Origin: an uncultured Senegalimassilia sp.
GTDB lineage: Bacteria; Actinomycetota; Coriobacteriia; Coriobacteriales; Eggerthellaceae
Direction: 5' to 3'
NCBI RefSeq assembly: GCF_902464545.1
Contig: NZ_CABQJR010000040.1
Location: 1 to 8,588 of the forward strand
DNA length: 8,588 nt
Shown: piece after piece, positions 1 to 6,024 of the stretch
Layout of the letters: each line of letters begins with the position of its first letter
Numbering within the stretch: the stretch's first letter is position 1
Program-made: the position numbers and the translations under genes
Notes under the pieces: model-generated
The model's database searches: none
What the model saw: the letters and a program-made list of their open reading frames with translations, nothing else
What the model was told of the DNA's origin: nothing

Positions 1-70
1 CGTAAGCCGCCACGCCGCCCGCGCAGCCAGATCCCACGACGATGATGTCGAAATCAGCTTCAGCCACCAT
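1..70 (-). CDS. fixC: FixC-like FAD-dependent oxidoreductase (N-terminus only, runs off the left edge)
   Basis: Only the first 23 codons lie in the window. They read as a short leader followed by a beta strand (DFDIIVVG, residues 6-13) and the dinucleotide-binding glycine motif G13-S-G15-C-A-G18, then GVAAY. This is the usual start of FixC/ETF-quinone oxidoreductase-type flavoproteins, whose Rossmann fold binds the FAD ADP moiety. The start is supported by AGAAAGGA about 4 nt upstream of the ATG. Many FAD enzymes share this motif, so the FixC assignment rests mainly on position: it follows fixA and fixB on the same strand, the E. coli fixABC order. By family knowledge it would pass electrons between the ETF and a quinone or ferredoxin-like partner (FixX). 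It is separated from etfA by 208 nt containing a terminator-like hairpin, so its expression may be partly uncoupled. It could instead be another FAD oxidoreductase, such as a fumarate-reductase-like flavoprotein. Confidence 0.75.
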   Translation of the reverse strand, partial: MVAEADFDIIVVGSGCAGGVAAY

Positions 71-138
71 TCGTCCTTTCTAACGTGTTCTCGTCTTGGT
101 TGACCCGCTTCAGCAGCGGATCGTTCGATGATCGGCGC

Positions 139-162
139 GGGCGCCCGGCGCCTCAGGGCGCC
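139..162. repeat. Three GGCGCC palindromes forming a compact hairpin between etfA and fixC
   Basis: GGCGCC occurs at 140-145, 147-152 and 157-162. The second and third copies are separated by TCAG and can pair as a 6-bp stem with a 4-nt loop. The first copy could compete for pairing. The block lies in the 208-nt non-coding spacer between the etfA stop and the fixC start. A smaller hairpin (CCGCT/AGCGG, 105-119) lies nearer to fixC. No function can be assigned; mRNA structure that lowers or tunes fixC expression is possible. Confidence 0.45.
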
Positions 163-240
163 TGATGATCGATCGCAAGGCCGAAGCCCTGCATCGATCC
201 CTGCAACCTGATGGGACGCCCAGCGCCCGCGCAGCATCGA

Positions 241-269
241 GAAGAAGCCCGCCCTTGAAGGACGGGCTT
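241..269 (-). terminator. Terminator-like hairpin just downstream of etfA
   Basis: On the minus strand, 10 nt after the etfA stop codon, the RNA can fold into a 10-bp stem (arms 260-269 and 245-254, loop 255-259). The stem is fully paired when one G-U wobble is allowed; read on the plus strand that pair is an A-C mismatch, which suggests the structure works in the minus-strand RNA. It is followed by CUUCUUC, a weak pyrimidine tract rather than a run of U. It may therefore be a partial terminator or an mRNA 3'-end stabiliser between etfA and fixC. Confidence 0.6.
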
Positions 270-278
270 TCAGACCTG

Positions 279-1160
279 TTACAGAGCTGCGGTCAGCGCA
301 GGCAGGATCTCGTTGAGATCGCCGACGATGCCGAAGTCGCACTGCTTGAAGATCGGGGCGTTCTTGTCCTTGTTCACCGCGATGACGGTAGCGGAGCGGT
401 TAGCGCCGACCATGTGCTGCATCTGGCCGGAGATGCCGGCGGCGATGTAGAGCTTCGGGGTGACGGTGATACCGGACACGCCGACGTAGAGCTCGGTGGG
501 CAGCCAGTTGACGCCCTCGGTCAGAGGACGGGAGCAAGCGATGGCGCCGCCCAGCTTGTCAGCCAGGTCGCGGGCCTTCTGCAGGTCCTCCTCAGCGGCG
601 AAGCCACGGCCAGCGGACACGACGACGTCGGCCTTGGTCGGGTCGGCAGCGGTCTTCTGACGCTCGACGTTGCCGGTGACCTTGGCAGCGCGCTCGGGGG
701 CAACCCAGGCCACGTCCTCGGCAGCTGCGGCGCCGGCGGCCTTGGAAGCATCGCACACGCCGGCGGCGACGATGTAGACCTGCTTGTCGCCAGCGGCCTT
801 CTGCACGCGCTCGGCGACGCCGCCGAAGTACGTGCCGCGGCCGCCCTCGGCGGTCAGCTCGACGGTTGCGCCTGCAGCGGCGGTGCCCAGCTTGGCAGCC
901 AGGCGGCCAGCGATGACCTTACCGCGGCGGGTAGCCTCGACCAGCACCACGTCGGCAGCGTTAGCGGCGTCGACCAGCGCATAAGCGGCATCGTCGACCA
1001 GCGCGCCAGCCGGCACGGCAACATTCAGGACCTTGTCGGAAGCACCCTCGACGGCGCCGCCGAAGCAAACCAGGGACACCTCATCGGCGCCCAGCTCACG
1101 AGCACCGCCAGCCAGCTCACGGGCGACGTCTGCGTGCTCAGCGATAACCAATGCCTTCAT
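279..1160 (-). CDS. fixB: Electron transfer flavoprotein alpha subunit, FixB/EtfA family
   Basis: 293 aa, slightly shorter than typical EtfA/FixB proteins (about 310-320). It is the FAD-carrying half of the heterodimeric ETF, which shuttles electrons between the acyl-CoA dehydrogenase encoded upstream and a FixC-type oxidoreductase. The N-terminal domain (1 to about 165) is alanine-rich and variable, starting MKALVIAEH. The C-terminal FAD domain (about 175-293) carries the family signatures: SAGRGF (182-187), S210-R211-P, PKLYIAAGISGQMQH (235-249), VNKDKNAPIF (262-271) and DFGIVGD (275-281). The form of these motifs, and the ending LPALTAAL, resemble FixB of the carnitine (cai-fix) systems more than housekeeping EtfA. 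The start at 1160 is chosen because it gives the canonical N-terminus and has GGTGAGG upstream. A longer frame to 1265 overlaps etfB and is unsupported. Only 22 nt separate it from the etfB stop, so the two are surely co-transcribed. The partner flavoenzyme and substrate are inferred from context. Confidence 0.95.
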   Translation of the reverse strand: MKALVIAEHADVARELAGGARELGADEVSLVCFGGAVEGASDKVLNVAVPAGALVDDAAYALVDAANAADVVLVEATRRGKVIAGRLAAKLGTAAAGATVELTAEGGRGTYFGGVAERVQKAAGDKQVYIVAAGVCDASKAAGAAAAEDVAWVAPERAAKVTGNVERQKTAADPTKADVVVSAGRGFAAEEDLQKARDLADKLGGAIACSRPLTEGVNWLPTELYVGVSGITVTPKLYIAAGISGQMQHMVGANRSATVIAVNKDKNAPIFKQCDFGIVGDLNEILPALTAAL

Positions 1161-1182
1161 ATAAGACACCTCACCTTTCCGA

Positions 1183-1926
1183 TTACAGAGCGGCCTTGAC
1201 AGCGGCGGCCAGCTTCTCGATGGCGCCGTCGTCGGCAGCGTCGACGATCTCCAGCTTACGGGCAACCTGCTCAGGAGCCAGGCACTCGACCGTGGTCAGA
1301 GCGGCGGCCGGGGCGTTGTCGGCACCGGCGACGTCCATCGGCTTCTTGCCGGCGGCCAGGATGTCCTTCATGCCCGGGATGCGCGGCTCGGCGACGTCGG
1401 GCGTGACGGAGATGACGGCGGGCAGCTCGACCTCGACGACTTCGGTGCAATCCTCGAGGGCACGGGTGACGACGGCGGTGGAGCCGTTGACCTCGACCTT
1501 GCAGGCGGCGGTCACGACAGGCCAGCCGAGCTTCTCGGCCAGCTGCACGTCGACCTGCTGCAGGTAGTTGTCGGCGGAACCGTCGCCGCAGATGACGGCG
1601 TCGACGTCGCCGGCCTTGGCCAGCACGTCGGCCAGGGCGGCAGCCGTGGCGGCTGCATCCAGATCGGCCAGAGCCTCGTCAGCGGCCATGTACAGATGAC
1701 CCATGCCGCGAGCCATGACGTCCTTCTTGAGCTTGGAGTTGTCGATGTCCTTGCCGCCAACGGTGATGGCGACGGCCTCATCGGCCAACTGAGCGCCCAG
1801 CTCCAGGGCGTTCTTGTCGTACTCGGAGATGGTCAGCTTCGCCTTGGAGAAGTCCAGCGTGCGGTCGCCCGCAACCTGAACGTCCTGGGCGTCGGGAACG
1901 GCCTTGAAAGCCACTGCGATCCTCAT
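1183..1926 (-). CDS. fixA: Electron transfer flavoprotein beta subunit, FixA/EtfB family
   Basis: 247 aa, close to the usual 250-260 of FixA/EtfB. It is the AMP- or flavin-binding partner of the FixB subunit encoded immediately downstream. Visible family features are the N-terminal strand and loop MRIAVAFKAVPDAQDV, LDFSKAKLTISEYDKNALE (24-42), VGGKD (56-60), the nucleotide-loop region CGDGSADNYLQQV (113-125), and the EtfB signature region RALEDCTEVVEVELPAV (155-171) leading to a conserved PRIPGMKDILAAGKKP (181-196). The pattern, for example GDGS-D-Y-QQV, follows E. coli FixA rather than the DGDTAQVGP form of mitochondrial-type EtfB. Whether it holds AMP or a second flavin, as in bifurcating ETFs, cannot be decided by eye. 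The start at 1926 has AAAGGA upstream; the longer frame to 2016 runs into the intergenic hairpins and has no site. Its short distance to etfA indicates translational coupling of the two subunits. Confidence 0.95.
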   Translation of the reverse strand: MRIAVAFKAVPDAQDVQVAGDRTLDFSKAKLTISEYDKNALELGAQLADEAVAITVGGKDIDNSKLKKDVMARGMGHLYMAADEALADLDAAATAAALADVLAKAGDVDAVICGDGSADNYLQQVDVQLAEKLGWPVVTAACKVEVNGSTAVVTRALEDCTEVVEVELPAVISVTPDVAEPRIPGMKDILAAGKKPMDVAGADNAPAAALTTVECLAPEQVARKLEIVDAADDGAIEKLAAAVKAAL

Positions 1927-1964
1927 GGAATCCGTCCTTTCGTAAGACTTAAACGATACATACA

Positions 1965-1981
1965 GCCCGTTTACCACGGGC
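1965..1981 (-). other. Small stem-loop in the acyl-CoA dehydrogenase-etfB spacer
   Basis: GCCCGT (1965-1970) and ACGGGC (1976-1981) form a perfect 6-bp stem with a 5-nt loop. It lies between the larger hairpin at 2002-2035 and the etfB ribosome binding site, about 40 nt upstream of the etfB start. No U-tract follows. It could act as a 5' stabiliser of a processed etfBA transcript; this is inference from position only. Confidence 0.45.
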
Positions 1982-1997
1982 GTTATGCCACGATGGG

Positions 1998-2035
1998 AAA
2001 ACGGGGCGGCCGGCAACCGATGCGCGGGCGCCCCG
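1998..2035 (-). terminator. Terminator-like hairpin between the acyl-CoA dehydrogenase gene and etfB
   Basis: In the minus-strand RNA CGGGGCG (2035-2029) pairs with CGCCCCG (2008-2002), with three further pairs inside after one mismatch. The stem is followed directly by UUUU (2001-1998). It starts 16 nt after the stop codon of the acyl-CoA dehydrogenase gene. The shape fits an intrinsic terminator, but the loop of about 20 nt is large and etfB continues on the same strand. Partial termination or a processing/stability site within an operon is therefore more likely than a full stop. Confidence 0.5.
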
Positions 2036-2051
2036 ATGAAACAAGCGATGC

Positions 2052-3206
2052 TTATTCAGCGTACTTCTTGGCAACCTGACGGCCGGCGATGTATGCCATG
2101 ACCTCATGGGTGCCGCCGCCGAACATGTTGCCGCGCATGTCGGCCCACAGACGACCGACGCGGACCTCGGTGGTGTAGCCCAGGCCGGCGTAGATCTGCA
2201 GGGCGGAATCGGCGACCTCCCAGCAAGCCTTGCAGCCATAGCGCTTCAGCATGGCGGACTCGAGCTGGACGGGCTGGTCGTTGTCCATCATCCACAGCGT
2301 CTTGTACAGCATGTTGCGGGTGTTCTGGACTTTGATCTCCATGTCGGCGAGCAGCTCCTGGATCATCTGCAAACGCGTGATCGGCTTGCCGAAGGCGATG
2401 CGCTGGTTAGCGTACTTGGCGGCGTCCTCGAGGGCTGCCTGAGCCAGGCCAACCTGCTCGGCGACGATGTAGGAACGCTCGACCTCGAAGTTCTTCATGA
2501 GCATCATGAAGCCCTTGCCCGGCTCGCCCATGCGCTGATCCTCGGTGAGGACGACGTCGTCCAGGTACACCTCGCAGAACGGGATGCACTGCTGGCCGAT
2601 CTTGTGCAGCGGAGCAGTGGAGACGCCGGGGGTGTCCATCTTGACGAACCACAGGGACATGTTGCCGTTGTCGTGGCTGGGATCCTCGTCCTTGGCGACG
2701 ACGATGGTGTAGGGCAGCTTCTCGCCCATGGTCACCCAGGTCTTCTGGCCGGACAGCTTGTAGGTGCCGTCAGCCTGCTTCTTGGCGACCGTGGTCATGG
2801 AGCGATTGTCGGAACCGGCGCCGGGCTCGGAGATGGAGAGGGAAGCGATCGGCCAGCCGGTCTCCATGTAGTGGTCCATGGCCTCCTGCTTCTGAGCCTC
2901 GGTACCGAACTCCATGATGTCGAACATGGACAGGGAGTTCTGATACAGGATGTGCATGCAGCCGCTCTTCTGGTACAGGCGCTCGATCATCAGACCGATG
3001 GTCACGCGATCCATCGGGATTCCGCCGTACTCCTCGGGAATGCCCATCAAACCGAAACCAGCGTCGCGATAAGCCTCGGCGATCTCCTGCGGCATGCCGT
3101 GATCCTCGTACATCTTCTTCACGACGTCCTCGGTGAAGTAGCGTTCGCAGAACTCATCCACGCTCTCGAGCAGCATCTGCTGCTCATCGGTCAAATTGAA
3201 GTCCAT
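2052..3206 (-). CDS. Acyl-CoA dehydrogenase family flavoprotein, CaiA-like, substrate unknown
   Basis: 384 aa, the normal length for a soluble tetrameric acyl-CoA dehydrogenase that interconverts acyl-CoA and 2-enoyl-CoA using FAD. Domain order is clear: helical N-domain (about 1-115), middle beta domain with the flavin-contact motif SISEPGAGSD (124-133) and QKTWVTM (154-160), then the C-terminal helical domain with YANQRIAFGKPI (265-276), RLQMIQ (278-283) and the second signature QIYAGLGYTTEVRVGRLWAD (337-356; A340 replaces the usual Gly). At the MCAD catalytic-Glu position (YEGT) it has G364 in GGGT. A glutamate instead sits in FEVER at E243, where isovaleryl- and long-chain acyl-CoA dehydrogenases carry their base. 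The MDFNLTDEQ start at 3206 is canonical and follows AAGGAG; a frame extension to 3284 is rejected. The following fixABC-like genes point to a dedicated ETF and quinone-level partner, so either dehydrogenation or anaerobic enoyl-CoA reduction is possible. CaiA is the nearest named relative I recognise, but carnitine use is not shown. Confidence 0.93.
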   Translation of the reverse strand: MDFNLTDEQQMLLESVDEFCERYFTEDVVKKMYEDHGMPQEIAEAYRDAGFGLMGIPEEYGGIPMDRVTIGLMIERLYQKSGCMHILYQNSLSMFDIMEFGTEAQKQEAMDHYMETGWPIASLSISEPGAGSDNRSMTTVAKKQADGTYKLSGQKTWVTMGEKLPYTIVVAKDEDPSHDNGNMSLWFVKMDTPGVSTAPLHKIGQQCIPFCEVYLDDVVLTEDQRMGEPGKGFMMLMKNFEVERSYIVAEQVGLAQAALEDAAKYANQRIAFGKPITRLQMIQELLADMEIKVQNTRNMLYKTLWMMDNDQPVQLESAMLKRYGCKACWEVADSALQIYAGLGYTTEVRVGRLWADMRGNMFGGGTHEVMAYIAGRQVAKKYAE

Positions 3207-3230
3207 CTTCTCTCCTTGGCTCGAGTTTTG

Positions 3231-3313
3231 CCGGACCTCCGGGATTTGCCCGGTTTCCTTGAGCTGAACTATACGCGCTTGCAAAACAGCCGGAACCGGT
3301 CACTATGCCGGTT
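3231..3313. promoter_or_regulatory. CCGG-rich palindrome cluster in the divergent control region; candidate operator
   Basis: Six copies of CCGG fall within 81 bp, at 3231, 3239, 3250, 3290, 3296 and 3308. They build inverted repeats: CCGGA-CC-TCCGG (3231-3242), CCGGG-ATTTG-CCCGG (3239-3253) and AACCGG-N8-CCGGTT (3294-3313). The block lies 25-107 nt upstream of the acyl-CoA dehydrogenase start and faces the divergent TetR-family gene. TetR proteins bind short inverted repeats, so the 20-bp repeat at 3294-3313 is the best operator candidate. A possible minus-strand -10 (TATAGT, 3273-3268) would place its -35 around 3291-3296, overlapping this repeat, but the -35 match is poor. The assignment is by position and symmetry only. 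Confidence 0.4.
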
Positions 3314-3479
3314 TTGAGTGGTTTTTAGCCATTTTGGCCTGTCATAGCGAATACCTATTAAATCGAGGGTGAACTGATAACTTCCGTACATAATTTGCTT
3401 GACCTGGGGTTATTCTGTGTCTTGCAGATGTTTTACTCGAAACATCGCACAGAGGTACGCTATTTCTTCATCCCCCCAT

Positions 3480-3509
3480 TTGTTGTTCGCTGTCCATCTG
3501 ATGTATACT
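3480..3509 (+). promoter_or_regulatory. Candidate promoter of the TetR-family gene
   Basis: TTGTTG (3480-3485), an 18-bp spacer and TATACT (3504-3509) form a reasonable sigma-70-type promoter pointing to the regulator. Predicted transcription starts near 3516, giving a leader of about 65-70 nt before the chosen start at 3584. It lies in the AT-rich part (3314-3540) of the 377-nt divergent gap. The rest of that gap holds no gene: the part nearer 3206 has the CCGG palindromes, and I see nothing definite between 3314 and 3480. Confidence 0.4.
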
Positions 3510-3583
3510 GTAAACTAGCTAGAAAGATTGCATACATGGCCTATCGGCGCTTTGGCGGCGGCTGCGCAGAAAGGATGCACACC

Positions 3584-4237
3584 ATGGGTTCGTTAGACAC
3601 TATGGGGCTTTTGGGGAACTCGTTCATCGAGCTGGCACAGCATCAGCCGATAGAGAAGATCTCAGTCTCCGACATCGTCGCAGCATCCGGTAAGAATCGC
3701 AAAACGTTCTATTATCATTTCGAGAGCAAGGAGCACCTGATTCGATGGGTATTCCGTCGCGATCTTGCCGACGTGTTGAAGTCCAATGTCGCCGACGATG
3801 ACCTGCTCTTCGAGCCCGAGGGCGACGACTCCTTCCCTTCCCTTCCCTACTACGTCCATAAGAAAGTCGGCGTGCGCAGCTTAGATGGCTCGGTGTTCTT
3901 CGACATGCTGGCCGAATGCTTCCAGTATCGCCGCTCATACTATGCAAAAACGCTGCGCATGAGCGGGCCCGACAGCCTGCAGGCCTACCTGTACCGCCTG
4001 TACGTCCCTGCGATGGCGGCGGATATCCGCTTCATTCTGTCGAACCGCTATCTGTCGGAAGGAAACGTCCGATTCTTGTCGGAATTCTATACCGGGGCGA
4101 TCTTGTCCTATCTCCAGCATAAGGTGTGCGACCCCACTTGTGCCGATATCACCGCAGACGTCAAGCCGTTTCAGAATATCGTGCATTCCTCGCTTGAGAG
4201 CGAGATCAAAAAGCAACAGCTGCGACGCGTGTTGTGA
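3584..4237 (+). CDS. TetR/AcrR-family transcriptional regulator
   Basis: 217 aa from the chosen start, a usual length for the family. The N-terminal DNA-binding domain (about 7-58) shows the TetR helix-turn-helix: an amphipathic first helix (GLLGNSFIELAQ), QPIEKISVSDIVAASG (21-36), then the recognition helix and hallmark KTFYYHFESKEHLIRWVF (40-57). The remainder is an all-helical ligand-binding and dimerisation region resembling the DhaS-like branch (TetR_C_8-type C-terminus), with no recognised ligand motif. The start at 3584 has AGAAAGG 9 nt upstream. ATG at 3575 abuts that site, and an in-frame ATG at 3536 also has AGAAAG, so a 16-residue longer form is possible; the frame continues further up to 3395 but without support. 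It is the only plus-strand gene and diverges from the acyl-CoA dehydrogenase/etf operon, so it most likely controls that operon in response to an acyl-CoA or related metabolite. Its GC content is visibly lower than its neighbours'. Confidence 0.9.
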   Translation: MGSLDTMGLLGNSFIELAQHQPIEKISVSDIVAASGKNRKTFYYHFESKEHLIRWVFRRDLADVLKSNVADDDLLFEPEGDDSFPSLPYYVHKKVGVRSLDGSVFFDMLAECFQYRRSYYAKTLRMSGPDSLQAYLYRLYVPAMAADIRFILSNRYLSEGNVRFLSEFYTGAILSYLQHKVCDPTCADITADVKPFQNIVHSSLESEIKKQQLRRVL

Positions 4238-4360
4238 TCATCGTGAGGCAACTGCGACCAATCTCGCAATTCGCATCCCATGCGATTCGCTGCAGACAAC
4301 GCTGAGCGACATACGTATGCATGACCAATTTCTTTCGCCCTGCATATCGCCCTTAACACG

Positions 4361-4396
4361 AAACGGCCTGCGAACCATTCGTTCGCAGGCCGTTTT
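4361..4396. terminator. Bidirectional intrinsic terminator shared by tetR and leuA
   Basis: A perfect 15-bp inverted repeat (4361-4375 and 4381-4395) with a 5-nt loop sits in the 189-nt gap between the convergent ends of the TetR gene (4237) and leuA (4427). The plus strand ends in TTTT within and after the second arm. On the minus strand the same stem ends in a short U run. It can therefore terminate both genes. The remainder of the gap (4238-4360) holds only a 6-bp hairpin TCGCAT/ATGCGA (4271-4285) and no gene. Confidence 0.85.
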
Positions 4397-4426
4397 CGTT
4401 GCTAGAAGCTCATGATGCGCAGCGCT

Positions 4427-5959
4427 CTATTTCGCGTGCTCCGCCTTGTCGTTCAGAAGACGGTTCAACGCGTTCAGGTAGGCCTTGGTGGAGGACACGA
4501 CGATGTCGCCATCGGCGCCGCGACCCGTGTACACCTCGCCGTCGGGAGCGGTCACGCGGATGGTGACCTCGCCCAAGGCGTCGATGCCGCGCGTGACGGC
4601 CTGCACCGAGAACTCGGTCAGATCGTTGTCCACCTGCACGATCTTGTTAACGGCCTTGTACACGGCATCGATCGGGCCGGTGCCGAAATCGCATGCGGTG
4701 ACGACCTGGTCGGCGGGATTGCGCAGCGTGACGGTAGCTGTGGGCTTGAGCGGGAAGCCGCAGGATATCTGCACGGACTCCAGCGAATACAGCGCAGCCT
4801 CGTTGCGATGGCTCTCGTTCATGAGCGACTCGAGATCCTCGTCGTAGATTTCCTTCTTCTTGTCCGCCAGATCAAGGAAGGCATCGTACATCTTGTCGAG
4901 CTTCTCCTTGTCAAGCTCGTAGCCGAGCTCCTCCAGGCGATGCTTCAACGCGGCATGGCCCGAACGCGCAGTGAGCACGATCTGGGACTTGCCGGCGCCG
5001 ACCTCTTCCGGATCGATGATCTCGTAGGTATCGCGCTTCTTCAGCACGCCATCCTGATGGATGCCGGAGGAGTGCGCGAACGCGTTGGCGCCGACGATGG
5101 CCTTGTTCACCTGCACGTTGATGCCAGTGATGGACGAAACCAGGCGGGAGGCCTTGAGGAACTCGCGGGTGTTGATGTCGGTGTGGGCGTCAAGCTCCTG
5201 ACCGTGCATCTTGATGCCCATGACCACTTCCTCCATGGCCGTGTTGCCCGCGCGCTCGCCCAGGCCGTTGATGGTGCACTCAATCTGGGTTGCGCCGTTT
5301 TCCACACCGGCCAGCGACAGGGCCGTGGCCATGCCCAGGTCGTTGTGGCAATGGACCGAGACGGTGACGTTCTCGATGCCGCGGACGTTCTCCATGAGGT
5401 ACCTGATGCGGCGGCCGAACTCGTCGGGCAGGCTATAGCCGGTGGTATCGGGGATGTTCACGACGGTTGCGCCGGCATCGACGACGGCCTGGATGACCTT
5501 GGCCAGGAACGCATAGTCGGCACGGCCGGCGTCCTCGGCGTAGAACTGGACGTCCTCGACGTAGCTTTTCGCATGCTTGACGGCGGCCACCGCGCGCTCG
5601 ATGCACTGATCCTCGGTGATGCGGAGCTTGTCGTGGATATGGCTGGGGCTGACGCCGATGCCCGTGTGGATACGGGGACGCTTGGCGTACTTCAACGCCT
5701 CCGCGGCGCGGTCGATGTCCTTGGCCACGGCACGGGTCAGGCCGACGACGGTGGCGTCATCGCCAGCCAGCTCGGCGATGCGGCGGACGCTCTCGAAGTC
5801 GCCGGGGCTCGAGATCGGGAAACCTGCTTCGATGACGTCGACGTTCAAACGTAGCAGCTGACGCGCCACAACAAGCTTTTCCTCGGTGTTCATGGAAGCG
5901 CCCGGCGATTGCTCGCCGTCGCGCAGCGTTGTGTCGAAAATTGCGATCTTGCGCGTCAT
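4427..5959 (-). CDS. leuA: 2-isopropylmalate synthase
   Basis: 510 aa, close to E. coli-type LeuA (about 520). It condenses acetyl-CoA with 2-oxoisovalerate to 2-isopropylmalate, the first committed step of leucine synthesis, in the cytoplasm. The TIM-barrel catalytic domain begins FDTTLRDGEQSPG (8-20), with R13 and metal-binding D14. The other divalent-metal ligands are visible as H203 and H205 in HCHND, and N239 in NGLGERAGNT (231-240). The SGIHQDG motif (298-304) supplies H301. A linker subdomain (about 310-390) leads to a complete LeuA regulatory domain (about 400-510), ending GRGADGDIVVSSTKAYLNALN (479-499), the part that binds leucine for feedback inhibition. The start at 5959 has AAAGGAA 8 nt upstream. 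Citramalate synthase and homocitrate synthase share the fold, but the length, signature 2 and C-terminal domain favour LeuA. No other leu gene lies in the window. It ends at a shared terminator with tetR. Confidence 0.95.
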   Translation of the reverse strand: MTRKIAIFDTTLRDGEQSPGASMNTEEKLVVARQLLRLNVDVIEAGFPISSPGDFESVRRIAELAGDDATVVGLTRAVAKDIDRAAEALKYAKRPRIHTGIGVSPSHIHDKLRITEDQCIERAVAAVKHAKSYVEDVQFYAEDAGRADYAFLAKVIQAVVDAGATVVNIPDTTGYSLPDEFGRRIRYLMENVRGIENVTVSVHCHNDLGMATALSLAGVENGATQIECTINGLGERAGNTAMEEVVMGIKMHGQELDAHTDINTREFLKASRLVSSITGINVQVNKAIVGANAFAHSSGIHQDGVLKKRDTYEIIDPEEVGAGKSQIVLTARSGHAALKHRLEELGYELDKEKLDKMYDAFLDLADKKKEIYDEDLESLMNESHRNEAALYSLESVQISCGFPLKPTATVTLRNPADQVVTACDFGTGPIDAVYKAVNKIVQVDNDLTEFSVQAVTRGIDALGEVTIRVTAPDGEVYTGRGADGDIVVSSTKAYLNALNRLLNDKAEHAK

Positions 5960-5996
5960 TTCCGTTCCTTTCGGCTCTATTTACAAAACGCAAATC

Positions 5997-6024
5997 ATTC
6001 TAATACACCTAGCGCAACGGTCGA
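5997..6024 (-). promoter_or_regulatory. Candidate leuA promoter
   Basis: On the minus strand TCGACC (6024-6019), a 16-bp spacer and TAGAAT (6002-5997) make a plausible sigma-70-type promoter about 38 nt upstream of the leuA start. The implied leader is only about 30 nt, too short for a T-box or a leader-peptide attenuator. If this promoter is used, leucine control would act at initiation or through the enzyme's own regulatory domain. Confidence 0.35.

Noticed and set aside
165..1199. Long plus-strand open frame over etfA (344 codons)
   Set aside because: It lies opposite a gene with clear family motifs, is rich in Gly/Val/Asp/Leu as expected of an antisense frame in GC-rich DNA, and has no recognisable domain or supported start.
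2106..3317. Long plus-strand open frame over the acyl-CoA dehydrogenase gene (403 codons)
   Set aside because: Antisense shadow of a gene with full dehydrogenase signatures; no domain, and the composition is typical of a codon-bias artefact.
3395..3583. N-terminal extension of the TetR-family protein to the first ATG of the frame
   Set aside because: The extension covers the putative promoter, has no family similarity, and the AGAAAGG site fits a start at 3584 (3536 remains possible).
4412..5854. Long plus-strand open frame over leuA (480 codons)
   Set aside because: Antisense shadow of a complete leuA, with no recognisable family feature.
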